Assembly (NCBI RefSeq): GCF_012524205.1
Contig: NZ_JABACI010000001.1
Location: 1,116,001-1,180,000, forward strand
Direction of reading: 5' to 3'
Length of the DNA: 64,000 nucleotides
From: Microbacterium salsuginis
GTDB lineage: Bacteria > Actinomycetota > Actinomycetes > Actinomycetales > Microbacteriaceae
The notes under the pieces are model-generated. The model was not told where the DNA came from. It saw only the letters and a program-made list of their open reading frames with translations, and made no database searches. Position numbers and translations under genes: made by a program. Below are positions 52,524-61,277 of the stretch, one piece after another; the stretch's first letter is position 1, and the number at the start of each line of letters is the position of its first letter.

Positions 52524-53869
52524 GCAACATGTTCCGGTCCTTCTCGGTCTTCAACTACCGCGTGTGGTTCATCGGCGCGCTCGTGTCGAACATCGGCGCC
52601 TGGATGCAGGCGACGGCGCTCAGCTGGGTCGTCCTCACCGAGCTGACCGACAACGACGCCGCAGCGATGGGCATCACGATGGCGCTGCAATTCGCCCCGC
52701 CCCTGCTGCTCGTCGGCGTCACCGGCTGGGTCGCCGACCGCTTCGAACGGCGACGACTGCTCGTCGTGACGCAGGGACTGCTGCTGCTGATCGGCGTCGC
52801 GATCGGCATCCTGCTCCTCGTCGGCGTGATGACGCTGCCGCTGATGTACACGTTCGCCCTGGCGCTCGGCGTCGTCGCCGCGTTCGACAATCCGGCACGC
52901 CAGGCGTTCGTCTCCGACCTCGTCGCACGAGAAGCGGCCTCGAACGCCGTCGCCCTCAACGCGGCGTCGTTCAACGGCGCGCGCATGATCGGGCCGGCGC
53001 TCGCGGGAGTCGTCATCGTGGCCGTCGGCACCGGCTGGGTGTTCCTCGTCAACGGCGTCACGTTCTTCGCCATGATCATCGCGCTGTGGCTCATCCGCAC
53101 CGACGAACTCATCCCGAGGGTCCACGCGCCGGGGGCCTCGCGGCTCGCCGACGGGTTCCGCTACGTCGCTCGGCGACCCGACCTCATCGTGACGTTCGCG
53201 ATGGTCTTCCTCGTGGGCGCGTTCGGCATGAACTTCCCGATCTTCGCGTCGACCATGGCGATCGAGTTCGGCCAGGAGGCCGACGGCTACGGCCTGCTCA
53301 GCTCGATCCTCGCGGTCGGCTCATTGGCCGGCGCGCTGCTCGCCGCCCGGCGCGACCGCGCGCGGATCCGCGTGGTGATCGGGGGCACGCTGCTCTTCGC
53401 CGCCGCTGCGGCGGTCTCGGCGTTCATGCCCACCTACTGGGCATATGCCGTGACACTCATGTTCACCGGGTTCGCTGTCGTGACGATGCTCACCACCGCG
53501 AACGGCTACGTGCAGACCACGACCGATCCGGCGCTGCGCGGGCGCGTGCTCGCGCTCTACATGGCGATCCTCATGGGCGGCACTCCGGTCGGCGCGCCGA
53601 TCGTGGGCTGGGTGGCCGACGAGTGGGGGCCGCGCGCGGCGATCCTGCTCGGCGCGGTCGCGGCCGTCGTCGCGTTCGCGATCGGCGCGACCTGGCTGAT
53701 CGTCTCGGGGCGCCTGCACCGTCACGAGCAGCGGCGGTTCCGCCTGACCATCGACGAGACACGACCCCTCACCATCGTTCCCCCCGAGGAGTTCAGCGAC
53801 CAGATCGCCCAGACCACGCCGATCCGGGTGCCGTCGGACGACCGGGAGACCGGTCGACGCGCCAGCTGA
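52520..53869 (+). CDS. MFS exporter (EntS/MFS_3 type)
   Basis: 449 residues, about 12 membrane segments. GWVADRFERRRLLVVTQG between helices 2 and 3 is the MFS motif A, and FDNPARQAFVSDLV near residue 118 is typical of the EntS-like enterobactin/drug exporter group. The polar C-terminal tail (~50 residues) contains an FRLTIDETRPL stretch of unknown role. It is coupled to the MarR regulator, which suggests export of a toxic or siderophore-like compound, by inference. Confidence 0.9.
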   Translation: MSNMFRSFSVFNYRVWFIGALVSNIGAWMQATALSWVVLTELTDNDAAAMGITMALQFAPPLLLVGVTGWVADRFERRRLLVVTQGLLLLIGVAIGILLLVGVMTLPLMYTFALALGVVAAFDNPARQAFVSDLVAREAASNAVALNAASFNGARMIGPALAGVVIVAVGTGWVFLVNGVTFFAMIIALWLIRTDELIPRVHAPGASRLADGFRYVARRPDLIVTFAMVFLVGAFGMNFPIFASTMAIEFGQEADGYGLLSSILAVGSLAGALLAARRDRARIRVVIGGTLLFAAAAAVSAFMPTYWAYAVTLMFTGFAVVTMLTTANGYVQTTTDPALRGRVLALYMAILMGGTPVGAPIVGWVADEWGPRAAILLGAVAAVVAFAIGATWLIVSGRLHRHEQRRFRLTIDETRPLTIVPPEEFSDQIAQTTPIRVPSDDRETGRRAS

Positions 53870-53904
53870 CGTCGCGCCGCACGGAAGCCCGCCCGGCTGC
53901 TGCA

Positions 53905-53919
53905 CAGAAACCGGTTCCC
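53905..53919 (+). promoter_or_regulatory. Operator of the LacI gene at 53983
   Basis: CAGAAACCGGTTCCC contains the palindrome GAAACCGGTTCC with one mismatch to symmetry. The identical 15-mer occurs at 59841-59855 in the divergent promoter of the importer operon and GH43 gene, which ties the regulator to both. Confidence 0.7.
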
Positions 53920-53982
53920 CGTATGATCGATGGCGGGACCGTCGCAGGCTGCCGGCGCCGCTCCCGCGAGAGGAGGCGACGG

Positions 53983-54990
53983 ATGACCGATACGCGGGGT
54001 ACGCGTGCCGCGACGATCGGCGATGTCGCCCGAACCGCCGGCGTCTCTCGCGCGACGGTCTCGCGCGTGCTCAACGGCCGCGCGAGCGTGGATCGGGCGC
54101 TCGCCGAACGTGTCGAGACGGCGATCGCGCAGCTCGACTACCGTCCGAGCGAGACGGCGCGCAATCTCTCGCTGGGGCGGACGAACACGATCGCCGTGGT
54201 GGTGCCGGACCTCGGCAACCCCATGTTCCAGGCGATCCTGCACGGCGTGACACTCGGCGCCGCCGAGGACGGCTTCCAGGTGCTCGTCGGCGACACGCGA
54301 GAGCGGCCCGAGCTCGAGCGCCGCGCGGCCCTCGATGCCCGGCGACGGTGTGATGCGCTGCTGCTGTGCGCGCCCCGGATGCCGGATGAGGACCTCGCGG
54401 CCGTGCTCGCGCAGGCCGCGCCGATGGTGCTGATCAACCGGCCCACGCCGGCCCCCGTCGCGCAGCTGGCGATGGACTACCGGCACGCGATCGGGCTCGT
54501 CGCCGACCACCTGGCCGGCCTCGGTCACCGGCGCCTGCTCTACCTCGGAGGTCCGCTCTCGAGCGCGTCCAACCGGCTCCGCCTGGAGGGGGTCGCAGAC
54601 GCGGAGAAGCGCCATCCGGGGCTGGTCGTACAGCGTCAGGAGGTCGGTGCGTCCCTGGACGCGGGATCCGACATCGCCGACGCAGTGCTGCGCAGCGACG
54701 CGACCGCCGTCATCGCCTTCAACGACCTCGTGGCGATCGGGCTGCTCTCCCGGCTGGACGATCTAGGCGTCTCGGTCCCCGGCCGGCTCTCGGTCGTCGG
54801 GGTCGACGACATCCCCTTCGCCCGCTACAGCCGGCCCCACCTGACGACGGTCTCGCTGCCGAAAGACGCCCTCGGAACGCAGGCGTGGGCGCAGCTCAAG
54901 GACGCCATGGCGGGCCGGCCCGCGGCGGAGCCGGTGTGGGTCGAGGGCACGCTGGTCGAGCGTCACAGCACCGGCCCGGCCCCAGCCTGA
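53983..54990 (+). CDS. LacI-family regulator of the nucleoside-hydrolase/GH43 cluster
   Basis: 335 residues from ATG 53983, with AGGAGG upstream. The helix-turn-helix TIGDVARTAGVSRATVSRVL lies at residues 11-30. The effector domain starts IAVVVPDLGNPMFQAIL and ends VERHSTGPAPA. It is convergent with the nucleoside-hydrolase gene and their 3' ends overlap by 28 bases. The shared 15-mer operator makes the importer operon and GH43 its targets. Confidence 0.87.
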   Translation: MTDTRGTRAATIGDVARTAGVSRATVSRVLNGRASVDRALAERVETAIAQLDYRPSETARNLSLGRTNTIAVVVPDLGNPMFQAILHGVTLGAAEDGFQVLVGDTRERPELERRAALDARRRCDALLLCAPRMPDEDLAAVLAQAAPMVLINRPTPAPVAQLAMDYRHAIGLVADHLAGLGHRRLLYLGGPLSSASNRLRLEGVADAEKRHPGLVVQRQEVGASLDAGSDIADAVLRSDATAVIAFNDLVAIGLLSRLDDLGVSVPGRLSVVGVDDIPFARYSRPHLTTVSLPKDALGTQAWAQLKDAMAGRPAAEPVWVEGTLVERHSTGPAPA

Positions 54991-55898
54991 CGCTGAGGGA
55001 GCGATCCGGAGTCGCCGAACTCGGCGAGCTTGGCGAACATGTCCTCGAGGAAGAAGCGCACGTCGATCTGCTCGACGACGAGCACGTCGCCGCCGCGCTC
55101 GGACGGCACGCAATGGCCGTCCTCGGTGAACCGCACCGGCGACTGGCGACGGAACGACGCGCACCACGGATCGAGCATGAGCGCGATCGCCGGAGAGTCC
55201 CCCAGCGAGCGCGACTCGACCGGAACGCGGTGATGCGCCGTGTTGAAATCGACGACGGTCTGCGCGAGGTAGCGCCCCAGGTCGCCGCAGGGCTCGACAC
55301 GTCGACGTAGTTCCGCGTACCCGACGCCGGCCAGCCGATAGACGTTCGACGGCACCTGCCAGATCTGAATCCCCGACGCGAACACGACGTTGGCCGCGTG
55401 GATGTCGTTGCGCAGGTTGAACTCGGGCCACGTCCCGCGCCATTCACGATCGCCGTAGGGCGGCCCGCCTATCCAGATGACCGTCGTGTCCGTCTGGGCG
55501 ATGTCGGGCGCGGCCAGCAGCGCGCTGGCCATGTCGGTGAGAGGCCCGAGGAACCCGATGAAGAGCGGACCGGCGTCTGCGCGCCGTGCCTCCTCGATGA
55601 TCAGGCGCGCTCCGGGGCTGTCGACCGGCGTCTGCCCGTCGGGCAGTGGGTGGGGCGCGCCGTTCGCGATGGGCACCCCATCCGGCGCGCCGAGCAGCGC
55701 GAGAAGGCGATCGAGCTCGTCGCGCGAGTCGAGCATCGATCTTTCCGACCGCTCGGCGCCGAAGTGGGCGGGGATGATGCCGCGGATGTCGAGCGACGGC
55801 GAGAGGAGCGCGTGCACGACGGCGAACTGGTCGTCGGCCTCGTTCTTGACGTCGGAGTCGATGATGACGCGGCGCGTGCGGGGGTCGTCGATTCTCAT
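54963..55898 (-). CDS. Nucleoside-hydrolase-family protein in a sugar importer operon
   Basis: 311 residues. The inosine-uridine nucleoside hydrolase fold is recognised from the N-terminal Asp cluster DSDVKNEADDQFA (Asp14, Asp16, Asp22, Asp23) and GFLGPLTDMASALLA, WIGGPPYG. The Ca-binding cluster is two residues longer than the classical DTDPGxDD. FNLRNDIHAANVVF supplies the usual Asn/Asp ligands. It is the last gene of a binding protein-permease-permease-DUF624 operon, where the parallel operon has a GH42 enzyme. So it may cleave an N- or O-riboside/arabinoside rather than nucleosides. Its 3' end overlaps the LacI gene. Confidence 0.82.
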   Translation of the reverse strand: MRIDDPRTRRVIIDSDVKNEADDQFAVVHALLSPSLDIRGIIPAHFGAERSERSMLDSRDELDRLLALLGAPDGVPIANGAPHPLPDGQTPVDSPGARLIIEEARRADAGPLFIGFLGPLTDMASALLAAPDIAQTDTTVIWIGGPPYGDREWRGTWPEFNLRNDIHAANVVFASGIQIWQVPSNVYRLAGVGYAELRRRVEPCGDLGRYLAQTVVDFNTAHHRVPVESRSLGDSPAIALMLDPWCASFRRQSPVRFTEDGHCVPSERGGDVLVVEQIDVRFFLEDMFAKLAEFGDSGSLPQRQAGAGPVL

Positions 55899-56515
55899 GC
55901 GGGCTCCACTGGTTCACGGTCCATGGCGACCGCCGCGAGGGCGAGCGGCCCGGGCATCACGACGGCGAGCATCGGGGCGATGGCGACCACGGCGCCGGCG
56001 GCGGCGACCGCGAGCACGAGCAGCGCCGAGCCCGGGGCATCCTGCGACATCCGTCGCCACGCCACGGCGAACGTGCGCCGCGCGGGGACGTCGCGCCGCC
56101 ACGCCCCTGCGATCCGCAGTGCGATCGCGCCGAGTCCGGCCGCCAACACGATCGGCAGCGCCGTCGCCCACAGCTCGCCCGGGGCGACGTACGGCAGCAC
56201 CACGACGTCGACCACGAGCAGCGCAGTGACCGCCGTCGGCACCACGACGTGGGAGAGGGGATGCCGAGCGACGCGGTTCGCGAACGCAGACCACACGGCG
56301 CGCGCCCGCACGTGCCGGTCTTCGGCTCTCGCCGAACGCAGTTCCTCCACGCCCGCGCTGAGGGCCGCGAACCATGTGACCAGGAGCACGGACAGCCCGA
56401 AGACCAGCACGCCCGCGTAGAGCATGTCGGCGAAGGCGGCGAAGGTGGACGAGTGCGGGTCGAGGCCGCTGGGCGCGCGACGTCGAGCCACGCGACGCTG
56501 CGTAACCGTCGTCAT
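55895..56515 (-). CDS. DUF624 (YesL-like) membrane protein
   Basis: 206 residues, ATG in an ATGA overlap with the permease. About five hydrophobic segments follow a basic N-terminus; FADMLYAGVLVFGLSVLLVT and WRRDVPARRTFAVAWRRM are typical of the family. It occupies the same place between permease and hydrolase as the DUF624 gene at 22943-23602. Function unknown, presumed to assist the importer. Confidence 0.75.
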   Translation of the reverse strand: MTTVTQRRVARRRAPSGLDPHSSTFAAFADMLYAGVLVFGLSVLLVTWFAALSAGVEELRSARAEDRHVRARAVWSAFANRVARHPLSHVVVPTAVTALLVVDVVVLPYVAPGELWATALPIVLAAGLGAIALRIAGAWRRDVPARRTFAVAWRRMSQDAPGSALLVLAVAAAGAVVAIAPMLAVVMPGPLALAAVAMDREPVEPA

Positions 56516-57420
56516 CCCTTCAGTCCCGACGTCGCCACGCCGTCCACGAGGTAGCGCTGGAAGACCGCGAAGAAGATGACCACCGGCAGGATCGCCAGCA
56601 CGCTCATCGCGAACATGGGCCCGAACGCCGAGGCACTCGTCTGGTCGACGAACAGGCGGAGCCCGAGCTGCAGCGTGAAGTTCTTCGGGTCGTTCAGGTA
56701 GATCAGCTGGGGGAAGAAGTCGTCCCAGCTCCAGATGAACGAGAAGATCGTCGTCGTGATGAGCGCGGGGCGCATCAGGGGAAGGATGATCGACCAGAAC
56801 GTGCGATACGGGCCGGCTCCGTCGATGAGCGCCGCCTCGTCGAGGTCGCGAGGGATGCCGCGGATGAACTGCACCATCAGGAACACGAAGAACGCCTCGG
56901 TCGCAAGGAACTTCGGCAGGACGAGCGGCAGGAAGGTGCCGACCATGCCCATCTCGTTGAAGATGATGAACTGCGGGATCAGCACCACGTGCATCGGCAG
57001 CATGATCGTCGAGATCATGAACGCGAACAGCACTGACCGGAAGCGGAATCGCAGCCGCGCGAATGCGTACGCGGCGAGCGCGCAGCTGAGGACGTTGCCC
57101 ACGACGGTCAGCACCGAGATTGTCAGCGAGTTGCCGAGCAGCTGCCAGAGGCTGAGCCCCGCGACACCCTGCACCGCGATCTGGTAGTTCTCGATCGTGA
57201 ACTCGTGCGGGAACGGCGTCGCGTTCGTCAGGATCTCGGTGCCGGGCTTGAAGGACGAGCCGACGAGCCAGGCCACGGGGTAGAGCAGGAGCAGCAGCAG
57301 CGCCAGACAGAAGACGTGCCACACGATCGACCCGACGAGCGAGCGGCGGGGGCGACGTCGGCGCTCGGCGGGGCGACCCGTGACGAGCGTCGCGGTCGCG
57401 TCGGCGTGAGTGGCGGTCAT
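56512..57420 (-). CDS. Carbohydrate ABC transporter permease (MalG type)
   Basis: 302 residues from ATG 57420, overlapping the previous permease stop by ATGA. It has six membrane segments, the EAA loop EAALIDGAGPYRTFWSIILP and C-terminus VDGVATSGLKG. It is a close relative of the 22004-22939 permease and is the channel partner of the 57417-58376 gene. Confidence 0.92.
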   Translation of the reverse strand: MTATHADATATLVTGRPAERRRRPRRSLVGSIVWHVFCLALLLLLLYPVAWLVGSSFKPGTEILTNATPFPHEFTIENYQIAVQGVAGLSLWQLLGNSLTISVLTVVGNVLSCALAAYAFARLRFRFRSVLFAFMISTIMLPMHVVLIPQFIIFNEMGMVGTFLPLVLPKFLATEAFFVFLMVQFIRGIPRDLDEAALIDGAGPYRTFWSIILPLMRPALITTTIFSFIWSWDDFFPQLIYLNDPKNFTLQLGLRLFVDQTSASAFGPMFAMSVLAILPVVIFFAVFQRYLVDGVATSGLKG

Positions 57421-58376
57421 CGGTCGTCTCCGGCGTAGTGGACCCAGCTGCGCGAGCTGCGGAAGATGAGGGCGGTCACGATCGCGATCACGACCAGCAG
57501 GAACCACGCCATCGCCGAGGCGTATCCCATGTCGAACGCGGTGAAGGCGCGGTCGTAGAGGTAGAGCGTGTAGAAGAGCGTCGAGTCGATCGGACCGCCA
57601 CGCCCGCCGCTGACGACGTAGGCCGACGTGAACGACTGGAACGCGCCGATCATCTCGAGCACGAGGTTGAAGAAGAGCACCGGCGACAGCAGCGGCCACG
57701 TGACGGACCAGAACGTGCGCCAGCGCCCCGCGCCGTCGACGGCGGCGGCGTCATAGAGCTCGGCGGGCACCTGCTTGAGCCCCGCCAGGAAGATCACCAT
57801 CGGCGCGCCGAACTGCCAGACCGCGAGGGTGACGAGGACGTACAGAGCCATGGACGGGTTCGAGATCCACCCGCCGAGGTCGAGCCCGACGGCGCTGAGC
57901 GTCTCGTCCACGACGCCGTCGTCCGAGAACAGCGTCCGCCAGACGATCGCGACGGCGACGCTCGCGCCGAGCAGCGACGGGGCATAGAACGCGGACCGGT
58001 AGAAGCCCTGCCCCTTGCGCGGGCGGTTCAGCAGCAGCGCGATGCCGAGCGCCGCAGCGAGCTTGAGGGGCACGGCGACCAGCACATAGTTGAGGGTGAC
58101 GCCGACGGACTTCCAGAACCGCGGGTCCTCGAAGAACATCCGCTCGTAGTTCGCCGTACCCACGAATTCCGGGGCCGTGAACAGGTCGTAGTCGGTGAAC
58201 GAGAGCACCAGCGAGGCCACCATCGGCCCGATCGTCAGCAGCGCCGCGCCGATGAGCCACGGCGAGAGGAACACCCACGCGGCGCCGTCTCGGGGCTGCC
58301 GGCGGCGCTTCGCGGACGGGGCGGGGGCGGGCGGGCGGGATGCCGCAGCCGCCGCTTCGGGAAGGGTCGCCGTCAT
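57417..58376 (-). CDS. Carbohydrate ABC transporter permease (MalF type)
   Basis: 319 residues from ATG 58376. I preferred this start because AGGAG precedes it by 5 bases, while the in-frame GTG at 58382 overlaps that site. It has six membrane segments, EAA loop DAAAVDGAGRWRTFWSVTWP and C-terminus RSWVHYAGDDR. It is paralogous to the 21012-22007 permease, so the two importers share an origin. Confidence 0.92.
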   Translation of the reverse strand: MTATLPEAAAAASRPPAPAPSAKRRRQPRDGAAWVFLSPWLIGAALLTIGPMVASLVLSFTDYDLFTAPEFVGTANYERMFFEDPRFWKSVGVTLNYVLVAVPLKLAAALGIALLLNRPRKGQGFYRSAFYAPSLLGASVAVAIVWRTLFSDDGVVDETLSAVGLDLGGWISNPSMALYVLVTLAVWQFGAPMVIFLAGLKQVPAELYDAAAVDGAGRWRTFWSVTWPLLSPVLFFNLVLEMIGAFQSFTSAYVVSGGRGGPIDSTLFYTLYLYDRAFTAFDMGYASAMAWFLLVVIAIVTALIFRSSRSWVHYAGDDR

Positions 58377-58418
58377 CGGCACTCCTGGGTGATGTCGGTG
58401 GTGGATGCAGGGGGCGGT

Positions 58419-58453
58419 GTCCGGCCGGGCCGTCGGCGACGACCCGGCCGGAC
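58419..58453 (-). promoter_or_regulatory. Intercistronic hairpin after the binding-protein gene
   Basis: GTCCGGCCGGG (58419-58429) pairs perfectly with 58443-58453 (11 bp, 13-nt loop) between the binding-protein stop and the first permease. It has the same position as 4041-4076 and 20944-20972. Confidence 0.65.
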
Positions 58454-58458
58454 GCGGA

Positions 58459-59772
58459 TCAGGAGATCGCGGACTCGAAGGTCGCGTAGAGCGCCTTCGC
58501 GGCCTCCTCGTTGGACTGCTGACCGAAGATGATGTTCTCGTAGGCCAGCGTGAAGTCCGCCGGAAGGGTGCTCACGCCGGGGGGCGCCAGCGGCGACGGG
58601 TCGCTGAACTCGGGCTGGTACTCCAGCACGAAGTCGTTGACGATCTTGTCGCCGCCCGACAGCGTGGGCGCGAGCGCCTCGTAGTTGGTGGTGTTCAGCG
58701 GGATTCCGCGTGTGAGACCCAGGATCTCGGCGGCCTCCGGGTCGTTGATCAGGAAGTCGAGGAGCTTGGCGGCGACCTCGGGGTGCTCGGACTCGGGCGA
58801 GACCGCCGCGACGTTGGTGCCCGCCATGCTCAGACCGAGCCGATCGGTGTCGGACGGATACGGAGCAAGAGCGACGTGCTCCTCGCCGATGGTGTCGACG
58901 AACGCTCCGGTGATCGAGGCGGCGATGAACTCACCCGCCGACTTGCCGAGGGCGAAGCCCGAGTTCTGCATGCTCTGGTCGAGCGTCGAAGTCGTCTGCG
59001 GGTCGGTGGAGGCGCCCGAATCGCGCAGCTCCTGCATCAGGTCGAACCAGCCCTCGAGGTCGTCCTCGTCGAAGCCGAGCTCGCCCTCCTCGGTGAAGAG
59101 CTCCTTGTCGTTCTGCTCGAGCCAGGTCGCGAAGTGCGCGATGTAACCACCCGGGTCGCTGATCGCGGCCTTCGTCCCGCCGCTCGCGGCGCGGATCTTC
59201 TCCCCGGCGTCGATCAGGTCGTCCCATGTGAACCCGGGGGCGGGCGCCTCGACGCCAGCCTCCTCGAATGCGATGGGGTCGTAGGCCCACGCGTAGGTCG
59301 CCGTGCCGAGCGTGAACCCGTAGAACGTGCCGTCGATCTGGCCGATCTTCTGGGTCGCCTCGGGGATGTCGTCGACCGAGATCACGTCTCCGATGTACTC
59401 GCTGAGGTCGGAGGTCGCCCCCTTCTCGGTGTACTCCTTGACCGACTCCATCGGGATCAGGAAGAGGTCGGGCTGCGAGCCACTGGCGATCTGGGTGGCG
59501 AGCTTGGGGATGTAGGCGTCGATGGCCGAGAACGACGTCTCGACGGTGACGCCGGGGTTCTGCTCCTCGAAGAGGTCAAGCGCCTCTTCGGTCAGGACGG
59601 CGCGCTCGTCGTTGCCCCACCACTGGAAGGAGATCGTCACCGGACCGTCCGCTGCTTCACCTCCGCCCGCGTCCTCGCTTGCCGCGCACGCCGTGGCCGA
59701 GACCACGAGTCCAGCGGCGATCAGACCTGCGCCCAGCGCCCGGCGTCCGGGTCGCCTTGGTGCCTGTGCCAT
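58459..59772 (-). CDS. Sugar-binding lipoprotein of the nucleoside-hydrolase operon
   Basis: 437 residues from ATG 59772 (GAGGAGCTC upstream). Lipobox SATAC (Cys29). It is a family-1 binding protein beginning VTISFQWWGNDERAVLTEEA. It is less similar to the two GH42-operon binding proteins than those are to each other. It is the first gene of the operon, under a promoter shared with the divergent GH43 gene and carrying the LacI 15-mer. The ligand is probably a pentose- or uronate-containing oligosaccharide, inferred from GH43. Confidence 0.9.
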   Translation of the reverse strand: MAQAPRRPGRRALGAGLIAAGLVVSATACAASEDAGGGEAADGPVTISFQWWGNDERAVLTEEALDLFEEQNPGVTVETSFSAIDAYIPKLATQIASGSQPDLFLIPMESVKEYTEKGATSDLSEYIGDVISVDDIPEATQKIGQIDGTFYGFTLGTATYAWAYDPIAFEEAGVEAPAPGFTWDDLIDAGEKIRAASGGTKAAISDPGGYIAHFATWLEQNDKELFTEEGELGFDEDDLEGWFDLMQELRDSGASTDPQTTSTLDQSMQNSGFALGKSAGEFIAASITGAFVDTIGEEHVALAPYPSDTDRLGLSMAGTNVAAVSPESEHPEVAAKLLDFLINDPEAAEILGLTRGIPLNTTNYEALAPTLSGGDKIVNDFVLEYQPEFSDPSPLAPPGVSTLPADFTLAYENIIFGQQSNEEAAKALYATFESAIS

Positions 59773-59840
59773 GTTGAGCTCCTCTTTGAGTGGGGTGGAT
59801 TCCCTCGGTGCAGCGGTTCCGCGCGGGTTCGGTCCTCGCT

Positions 59841-59885
59841 CAGAAACCGGTTCCCGGTACAGTATCAGAGGTCAACCGGTTACCC
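59841..59885. promoter_or_regulatory. Divergent promoter region of the importer operon and GH43 gene
   Basis: CAGAAACCGGTTCCC (59841-59855) is identical to the operator of the LacI gene at 53905. A second, related palindrome, GTCAACCGGTTACCC, follows at 59871-59885. TACAGT near 59857-59862 may be a -10 box for GH43. The AACCGGTT core links both sites. The second site also resembles the GntR-region motif at 62099-62110. Confidence 0.55.
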
Positions 59886-59912
59886 AAGTAGGTCTGCCAG
59901 TACGGAGTGAAC

Positions 59913-61262
59913 GTGAGTCAGAACTCGAGCTATGCCAACCCCGTCCTGGCATTCGACGTGCCGGACCCCGATGTGATCGCGCTGTCGAGCGGCGGGTATG
60001 CGATGGTCGCGTCGAGCTTCGACCGGCGGCCTGGTCTGCCGCTGTGGCGGTCCGACGATCTCGTCACGTGGCGCCCGGCCGGATTCGCCGGCGGGCACCA
60101 GCCACTTGTGCAGCCGAGCGGAGGCGTCTGGGCACCGGCCATCCGCGAGCACGGTAGCCGGCTCTACATCACCTGGGCCGACCCCGACCGCGGCGTCTAC
60201 GTCTCCGAGGCACCGCGGCTCGAAGGTCCGTGGTCGGCGCCGCGCATGCTCGTACCGGGACCGGGTCCGATCGATCCGTGCCCCTTCTGGGACGCCGACG
60301 GCCGGACCTGGCTGGTGCATGGTTGGGCGCGGTCGCGGGCCGGCTTCGCCAATCGACTCGACATCGTGGAGGTCGATTCGTCGCTGACCCGGGTGCTCGG
60401 CCCGTCGCACGTGCTGATCGACGGCGACGCGATCGACGGGTGCAGCGTGCTGGAGGGACCGAAGCTCTATCGCCGCGATGGCGAGTATCTGGTGTTCGCG
60501 CCCGCGGGCGGTGTCGAGACCGGGTGGCAGTACGTCTTCCGCTCCCCCGATCTCGCCGGACCCTGGCAGGCCCGCGTCGTGCTCGAGCAAGGGGCGAGCG
60601 ACATCAACGGCCCCCACCAGGGCGCGTGGGTGGTGGGAGCAGGCGGCGAGGAGTGGTTCCTGCACTTCCAGCACACGCCGCAGCACGGCCGGATCCTCCA
60701 CCTGCAGCCGCTGGCGTGGGATGAGGCCGGCTGGCCGCGGATCGGCGCAGCCGTGGCCGGGGGTGCGCCCGAACCCGTGGCCGAATGGCGGATGCCGGCC
60801 GCTCGGCCGTTCGCCGGGTCCCTGCCCACGGCCACGGCCGATGCCGGATGGCATGGCCACGGAGCGTCACCGGACGATCTCGTGACCCGTGCCGACGAAC
60901 GGCGCATCGGCCTGCGCGCCGGGGGCATCCTCGCACGGCCCCTCGAACGGGCGCCCCGGTTCGAGGTCACGCTGCGGGAGGGCGCCGGCGCTCTTTCCCT
61001 GCTCGGAGAGAGCCATCACCGACTGCGTGTCGCCCCGTCCGAGGTCGAAGCCGTCGCGGATGCCGTCGACCACGAGATCGTCGTCCATACGAGCGCCCCC
61101 GTACGACTCGGGGTCGAGTTCGACGGCACCGAGGCCCGCTTCCGTGTCGACGGCGAGCCGGCCGGCAGGTGGTTCACTCCCGTGCCCACGCAGTGGACCG
61201 GCCTCGAGTGCGCGCTCAGCGCGCACTCGCCCGACGGCGCCCTGTTCGAGATCGACGCCTGA
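59913..61262 (+). CDS. Glycoside hydrolase family 43-like enzyme
   Basis: 449 residues from GTG 59913, chosen because GGAG lies 5 bases upstream; GTG 59907 is the in-frame alternative. It is a five-bladed propeller with the three expected acids: PDPDVI near the start (base), IDPCPFWD (pKa modulator) and LEGPKLYRRDGEY (acid). A C-terminal beta-sandwich covers about residues 285-449. There is no signal peptide, so it acts in the cytoplasm on imported chains, probably arabino- or xylo-oligosaccharides. It is divergent from the importer operon and under the same operators. Its stop lies 15 bases from the GntR gene's stop. Confidence 0.87.
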   Translation: MSQNSSYANPVLAFDVPDPDVIALSSGGYAMVASSFDRRPGLPLWRSDDLVTWRPAGFAGGHQPLVQPSGGVWAPAIREHGSRLYITWADPDRGVYVSEAPRLEGPWSAPRMLVPGPGPIDPCPFWDADGRTWLVHGWARSRAGFANRLDIVEVDSSLTRVLGPSHVLIDGDAIDGCSVLEGPKLYRRDGEYLVFAPAGGVETGWQYVFRSPDLAGPWQARVVLEQGASDINGPHQGAWVVGAGGEEWFLHFQHTPQHGRILHLQPLAWDEAGWPRIGAAVAGGAPEPVAEWRMPAARPFAGSLPTATADAGWHGHGASPDDLVTRADERRIGLRAGGILARPLERAPRFEVTLREGAGALSLLGESHHRLRVAPSEVEAVADAVDHEIVVHTSAPVRLGVEFDGTEARFRVDGEPAGRWFTPVPTQWTGLECALSAHSPDGALFEIDA

Positions 61263-61277
61263 ACCAGCCCCGGCAGG

